64,000 bases of DNA. It comes from Flaveria trinervia (taxonomy: Eukaryota; Streptophyta; Magnoliopsida; Asterales; Asteraceae). The stretch spans positions 2,196,131 through 2,260,130 of the forward strand of contig CM046445.1 of assembly GCA_025506515.1 (NCBI GenBank), given 5' to 3'. The notes under the pieces were generated by a model that was given only the letters and a program-made list of their open reading frames with translations, ran no database searches and was not told the DNA's origin. Shown here piece by piece: positions 59,311-64,000 of this stretch. A program made the position numbers and the translations under genes. The number at the start of each line of letters is the position of its first letter. Position 1 is the first letter of the stretch.

Positions 59311-60266
59311 TTGTATGTTAATGTTAATGAATGAAATGAAAGTATTATATAACGTAAAGTGGAAGATAATGAAAAGAGGAACATGATGAATGAATGCATG
59401 CATTAATAAATGAATGAAAATAAAGAAAGTCTTGCAAGCCTTGTATGTCGGGACACGCCATTAAAAGGTGTTAGCCCAACGGTGTGTGGGTTCTCTATCC
59501 CGGGAGGATGCACATCGGGGTCTTTCTTTATGATTGACCATTTGTATAGAACCATTGCTGCCTACCCTAGGTACTGTGACTAGAGGTGCGGTGCACCATT
59601 ATAGAAGGTCTATGATAGGCCTAGGTCCAGTACCAGGAACAGAAGGGTATTGCACATGGCAATGGTACACCTAAACTCTACCCTAGCTGCTGTGACCAGA
59701 GGTGCGGAGCACCGTTATAGAAGGTCTATGATAGGCCTAGGTCCAGTACCAGGAAACAGAAGGGTAAAGTTTATGGTTTGAAGGAAAGAAAAGATGTAAT
59801 GACGAAAGAATGTGAAAGTTAATGAAGTACGATGAATGAACAGAAGTTAACGAATAAATGATGAAGATAATAATGATATTATCTATATGTACGTATGATG
59901 TATGATCGCCTGAATGTAAAGAATGATTTTAACGAAAGAAAAGTATATTTTATTACAAAACTAGAACTCACTCAGCAACGCTAACTTTTATGTGTTTCCA
60001 GTTGGTAGGTAATGATTGCTGAGGATGGCACGGGTCGGCTACTCAGCTTTTTTGGAGGGCATTCTTTTGATTACTGTTTTTGCATTGTAACGCGAACAAA
60101 CAATATTTTGAATGAACGCTTGTATTAACTTGCAAAAGCAATTGTAATGATATAAAAAGTTATTTCTATATTCCGCTGCATTGTTTCATGAATGATAAAT
60201 GTAAAGATATATGTTTTATGTGCAATGATTTACCAGCTGTAAGCGTCTCGGGAATGGGGCCTTACA
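59311..60266 (+). mobile_element. Inverted, truncated E2-family LTR
   Basis: Aligns in reverse complement to the first roughly 790 bp of the left E2 LTR: shared AGTATTAT(A/G)TAACGTAAAG, ACATGATGAATGAA, AACTCACTCAGCAACGCT, and the end GTAAGCGTCTCGGGAATGGG to CCTTACA at 60266. It is clearly diverged from E2 itself. An internal imperfect tandem duplication (about 59570-59651 and 59690-59769, with AGAAGGTCTATGATAGGCCT) parallels the one in E2 LTRs. The other half of the LTR is missing. It directly abuts copia coding sequence on the right. Confidence 0.85.
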
Positions 60267-63060
60267 AATTTGTGTAAAAGACACATATGATTAGGTTTGG
60301 AGTTATCCATAAACCGGGTGGTTGTCGAAGATAAACCATTTTCTATAAATCCCCATCTAGGAAAGCATTATGTACGACAAGATGGAGTAAAGGCTATTGG
60401 TGAATGGTGATTGCTTCACAACCAAACTAAATATCTCACGATAACCAATGCCTGATTATTGCTTAAACCTCTTAGCAACTAGACGCACCTTGCAGCGTTT
60501 AACAACACATGTGTAATCACGTTTAAGCTTGTAAACCCACTTACAATCAACATCATTTGTGTTCAGAACCTGGGAACCAAAGACCAAGTGCCATTTCGTA
60601 TCAAGGCTGAATATTCTTCACATGTGGCTTGGTGCCATTTAGGGGCATTCAAATAAAAATGTCGGATAGTGGATATTTTGAATTTCGTATATTTGAAATT
60701 TCGGATATCCTAAAAATATGGATTATTTAGTAATTCCAAAGTTTTTATAAATATATCGAATATCCAAAAAATTTAATTAATATTATTATTTAATTGCTTT
60801 TAGAAAAATATTTGGATGATTTGGATATCTGAAAATCCTTAAAATCACTATTTGAATACGAATTTGGGAATTCAGATACTTAAATCTGAAATTTTAGATA
60901 TGTTCGATTCAGATTTTTGAACATTTCGGACTTGGTTTCCGATTCATATATTTTTGAACACCTATAACGCTTTTACGGTATAGTACTAACAACTGTGAAG
61001 TTGGTGGTTCGGTGTCTAAATGATTTGTGGTTGTGTGATAGGCAAAGGAATTAAATGTTTGGATTGGGTAAGATTTTGGCATGGGTTTGGTGTGCATTGG
61101 TGGGAAGGAGGTGGAGTGGTTGCGGTAGTAGTCAATGGAATGTGGGGTTGGATGAGGTCAGTTGCTGAAAAGTGAAGGTGATGCCATGGTGGGGGGTGGG
61201 GGGGGGGGGTTGGTGGTGACTGTATCGAAGGTGAGTTGTGAACAGGAGAAGGTTTGGTAGGTGACAAGTGGGTGTCTTTGGGATGAGGTTTAGGTTTGCG
61301 TTTATAAGTATGAATGATTAGAGGTTGAGGGAGATTAATGGTTTGTGGTTGAAGGACATAAGGGGATGGGAACTGGATTTTGATATGATGAGATATGTGG
61401 TGCAAGTGGTGGAACAAGTGGTAGGATCGGGGTAGCTTTAAAAAGAAAAAAAACGACTCATCAAATCCGGCATGTCTAGCTATATAGATGCGGTGAGATA
61501 TGGGATAAAGACATCTATAACCACGGTGAGAGGTACTATAGCCTAAAAGCATGCATGGAGTGGAACGAAAGTCCATCTTGGGTTTATTATATGGATGAAC
61601 GTTTGGGTAGCATTGACATCAAAAGACACACAAAAAGGAGAAGTCTAGTTTTGATTTGAAAACATGCTCAAAAGGTGAGATGTTGTTTGTACGAGAAGAC
61701 ATTCGATTGATCAAGTAAACAACTATAGAGGGGGCATGAAAGCCGATAGATGATACCTAGTGAGGTGAAGAATTGAGAAAGATTTTTGAATTCTCCACCT
61801 GAATTAGTTTGAACAAATATAATTTCGGTTTAAAACAGATGTTCAACCATGGTTATAAAGCGTTTTAATGTGGAGAAAACTTTAGATTTTAGTTTTAAAG
61901 GGAAAATCCACCTAAAACTACAATAATAATCAACACATAAGAAGAAATAATGGTGCTTCTCGGATGAAGCAACGAGTGCTGGTCCAAACATCACAAAATA
62001 CAAGGTATAGAAAATTGGAACTTTTATACTCAAAAGAAAAGAAAAGTAATTTGGATGATTTTCCAATGTAACAAGAGTCATAAACAGAAGTAGAACATTT
62101 ATATGATAACGATAATTAATATTTAGATAACATAAAAGTCAAAAGCTAGTGATAAGCATGCCCAAATCTTTGATGCCAAATTTGAGTGGGAGTCATGAGG
62201 ACGGTAGTGTGTGTAGATATGTCTTTCACAGTATAAAAATGGAATGAAATTGAAAATAAGCGTTGTTATCATGACAAATTGTTGTACGGAAAGTAAGTTA
62301 TGTTTAATTTGAGGAACATGAAGAATACTTGGTAAGGAAAGAATTTTGGTTGGAGAATAAAGCTTTGAGAAACCATTATTAAGAATGGTAAACTTTTATC
62401 ATTGCCAACATTGAGATTGTCCTCAGCCATAGTATGGTTCTGAATGTTCAAACTCCGCCACATCAAAAGCAACATGATGATAATTGGACATCGTATCCGG
62501 AAGCCATAAAGTCGAAGCTTGTGTGATAATTTTGCTGATGATGGCGGTCTCATGTATGTAGACAGATCATGAGTGGAGCATTGTGACGGAATATGATCAA
62601 TATTACACCTGTCAGATGTGCCATAAACAATGTTTTGATTATATGCCCAAGAAAACTGACTATGATTACCTTTTATGTTCTTATTTCTATTAACGAAGAG
62701 GATCCGTGTTAGGATCATAAGGTGGGGGGTTCATTTTAGGATCGCCCGGTGAATTGACCGTACCCCAAACCGGTGGAGGAACCAACTTCGATAGGGCAGC
62801 TAGAAGTAGCAACAAAGGCCTTAGCTAGAATTACTTTAAGCATTGCTTTCTTTAATATATAATCATGATCAGCAAGCAGCCTATAGAGTTCTGAAAATTA
62901 TGTAGGAGGGTGAGTAAGGAAGGTGGACCTCAGAGTGTTGTATTCCTCACAAAGCCCGTATGCAACCAAAATAATAACATCCTTTTCCTACATTGGTTCA
63001 CCGATATTAGAAAGTGCGTGTGAGTACTCGCGATCCCTAACTAAGTATGTAGAAGAAGAC
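60267..63060 (-). pseudogene. Ty1/copia 5' portion: gag, protease, integrase, start of RT
   Basis: In minus-strand order: gag-like LCEEYNTLRSTFLTHPPT and LADHDYILKKAM (about 62960-62850), a protease region with HSEPYYG and SLPSILHVPQIKHNLLSV (about 62480-62280), the integrase core (FGPALVASSEKHHYFFLCVD, RWIFPLKLKSKVFSTLKRF; 62081-61830), the integrase end (RSTPCMLLGYSTSHRGYRCL; 61576-61016), and then the RT start (KWHQATCEEYSALIRNGTW near 60640, VHNAFLDGDL and RQPPGL near 60330). Many stops and shifts make it an old pseudogene. RT ends abruptly at 60267 and appears to continue at 41640, about 50 codons further along. Confidence 0.85.
60655..60966. repeat. ATTCGGATAT-type repeat inserted in copia
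   Basis: About 310 bp of AT-rich sequence with GGATATTTTGAATTTCG and CGGATATCC-type motifs separates the copia integrase end from RT. It belongs to the same motif family as 1840-2515 and is flanked by GGGCATTCAAAT and TTTTTGAACACC, the kind of edges seen at 2495-2505 (TTTTTTGAACATCC). Confidence 0.6.
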
Positions 63061-64000
63061 CTTATCACCCCTCATCTTAATTTCCAATAAGTATGTTTTT
63101 AGGATATATTACTGGGAGGAGGTGTGAGGGGCATAAGCACGTTCAAAGGAGAGCCATACAAGATATATATACAGGAGAATATTTAAATTTTAATCATCCT
63201 AATACAATAATCCTTAAATATAACATTTAATTGTCTAATATGCACCACTTCAAAATTAGAAGTGTAATCCTAAAGCATTTTCTTTAAGATAATTTGTAAA
63301 ATGGAAAATGTAGAAAAAGAAAAAAATTTGCTACCCAATTAAACTAGTAAAAATGGCAAGTGTCACCAACAGTTATAAGGAAGATTATATGCAATTGTGA
63401 TTTTCTGCATTTGATGCAAATATGTAGTCTTAGACCTTATAACAAAATTTCAAGCTAAAAAATTAAAAAAAACAAAAAAAATCTATAGAATCACCATCTG
63501 ATTCTAATAGAGCTTCCCTTTTTTCTTAGTACAGATTTGACATGTCAATATATGACAGAAAAAAGAAATACTTTTACTCTTAGAGCCAAAAATCAAACTG
63601 CTAAATACATACATGTTGGTTATCCTTATCGTGTGCATCATGACAAACCACCATTCCACTGGTTATGTTTAATTTAAGATCAACATGGTAAAATCTATGA
63701 CAAATTAAGTAATATCATGAATCTAAAATCAAGTATGACGGTCAGTGTTATGACTTTGACGAAGGGCTAATAGGCAGGGTGTGGGCCTACTCAAAAGAAG
63801 GAAGAAAATCTTTTTTGGAGCTTGGTTTAGGTGTGGCTTTCACATTTGAGTTAGCCGGGACCCTAGTATCAAGCTTTGCCTTTTCGAGCGATTGTGATCT
63901 AGATTCCGGCTCATTTACTAACCGCTAACTGATTTGACAGTTTCTTTTTGGTTGTTGAGTTTATTTCATTAATAATTAATAGTTTTGTGTCCAACCAAAC
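63061..64000. other. Intergenic or upstream copia sequence, no gene seen
   Basis: AT-rich sequence upstream of the copia gag remnant. The copia 5' LTR might be here, but no TG...CA ends or PBS were found. No other coding region is supported. Confidence 0.4.

Noticed and set aside
61190..61209. G-rich run (six plus twelve G) as a regulatory G-quadruplex
   Set aside because: Lies in a decayed copia proline-rich linker; homopolymer length is unreliable in this sequence, so no function is claimed.

Overview
The window looks like a nuclear chromosome segment from a flowering plant, most likely a eudicot. The reasons are multi-exon genes with GT-AG introns and AT-rich intergenic DNA, an auxin response factor with a plant B3 domain and PB1 domain, plant-type Helitrons that carry an RPA-like gene, and Ty1/copia and Ty3/gypsy retrotransposons primed by initiator-Met tRNA. 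An asterid such as a composite is plausible, but that is a guess; nothing here fixes the species.

Layout. 1-3.2 kb is repeat-rich intergenic DNA. 3.4-5.8 kb (+) holds a five-exon gene for the mitochondrial succinate dehydrogenase assembly factor SDHAF2. 6.5-14.6 kb is a nearly complete, decayed autonomous Helitron on the minus strand, with RepHel and RPA-like genes and recognisable termini. 15.3-15.9 kb is a diverged LTR fragment. 16.8-18.3 kb (+) is a DCD-domain gene that stops short. 18.3-30.9 kb is AT-rich intergenic DNA with MITE-like and foldback repeats and no gene I can support. 31.0-38.2 kb (+) is a 14-coding-exon ARF2-type auxin response factor. It has a tandem-repeat leader containing several tiny uORFs, a tasiR-ARF target site, an LSLNL repression motif and transposon debris in its introns. 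39.2-40.6 kb is a non-autonomous Helitron with a 242-bp internal duplication, followed by a MITE.

41.1-63.1 kb is a nested retrotransposon block. A Ty1/copia element on the minus strand appears split into a 3' part (41.1-41.6 kb) and a 5' part (60.3-63.1 kb). Between them lies element E1 (41754-59294), a large LTR element without coding capacity (LARD-like). Element E2 (48042-56752), a minus-strand Ty3/gypsy chromovirus, has inserted into E1's right LTR with a clean 5-bp target duplication. A third, inverted, partial E2-family LTR (59311-60266) closes the block.

Two themes run through the window. First, single-base losses in short homopolymers break otherwise good exons in SDHAF2, ARF2 and the Helitron helicase, and they dominate the differences between paired LTRs. 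This looks more like residual long-read error than biology and should be checked before anything is called a pseudogene. Second, E1 has an internal array of about ten imperfect repeats, several of which fold into a hairpin with apparently compensatory stem changes. A second hairpin box recurs in LTRs of different families. These are the best candidates for undescribed structured elements here.
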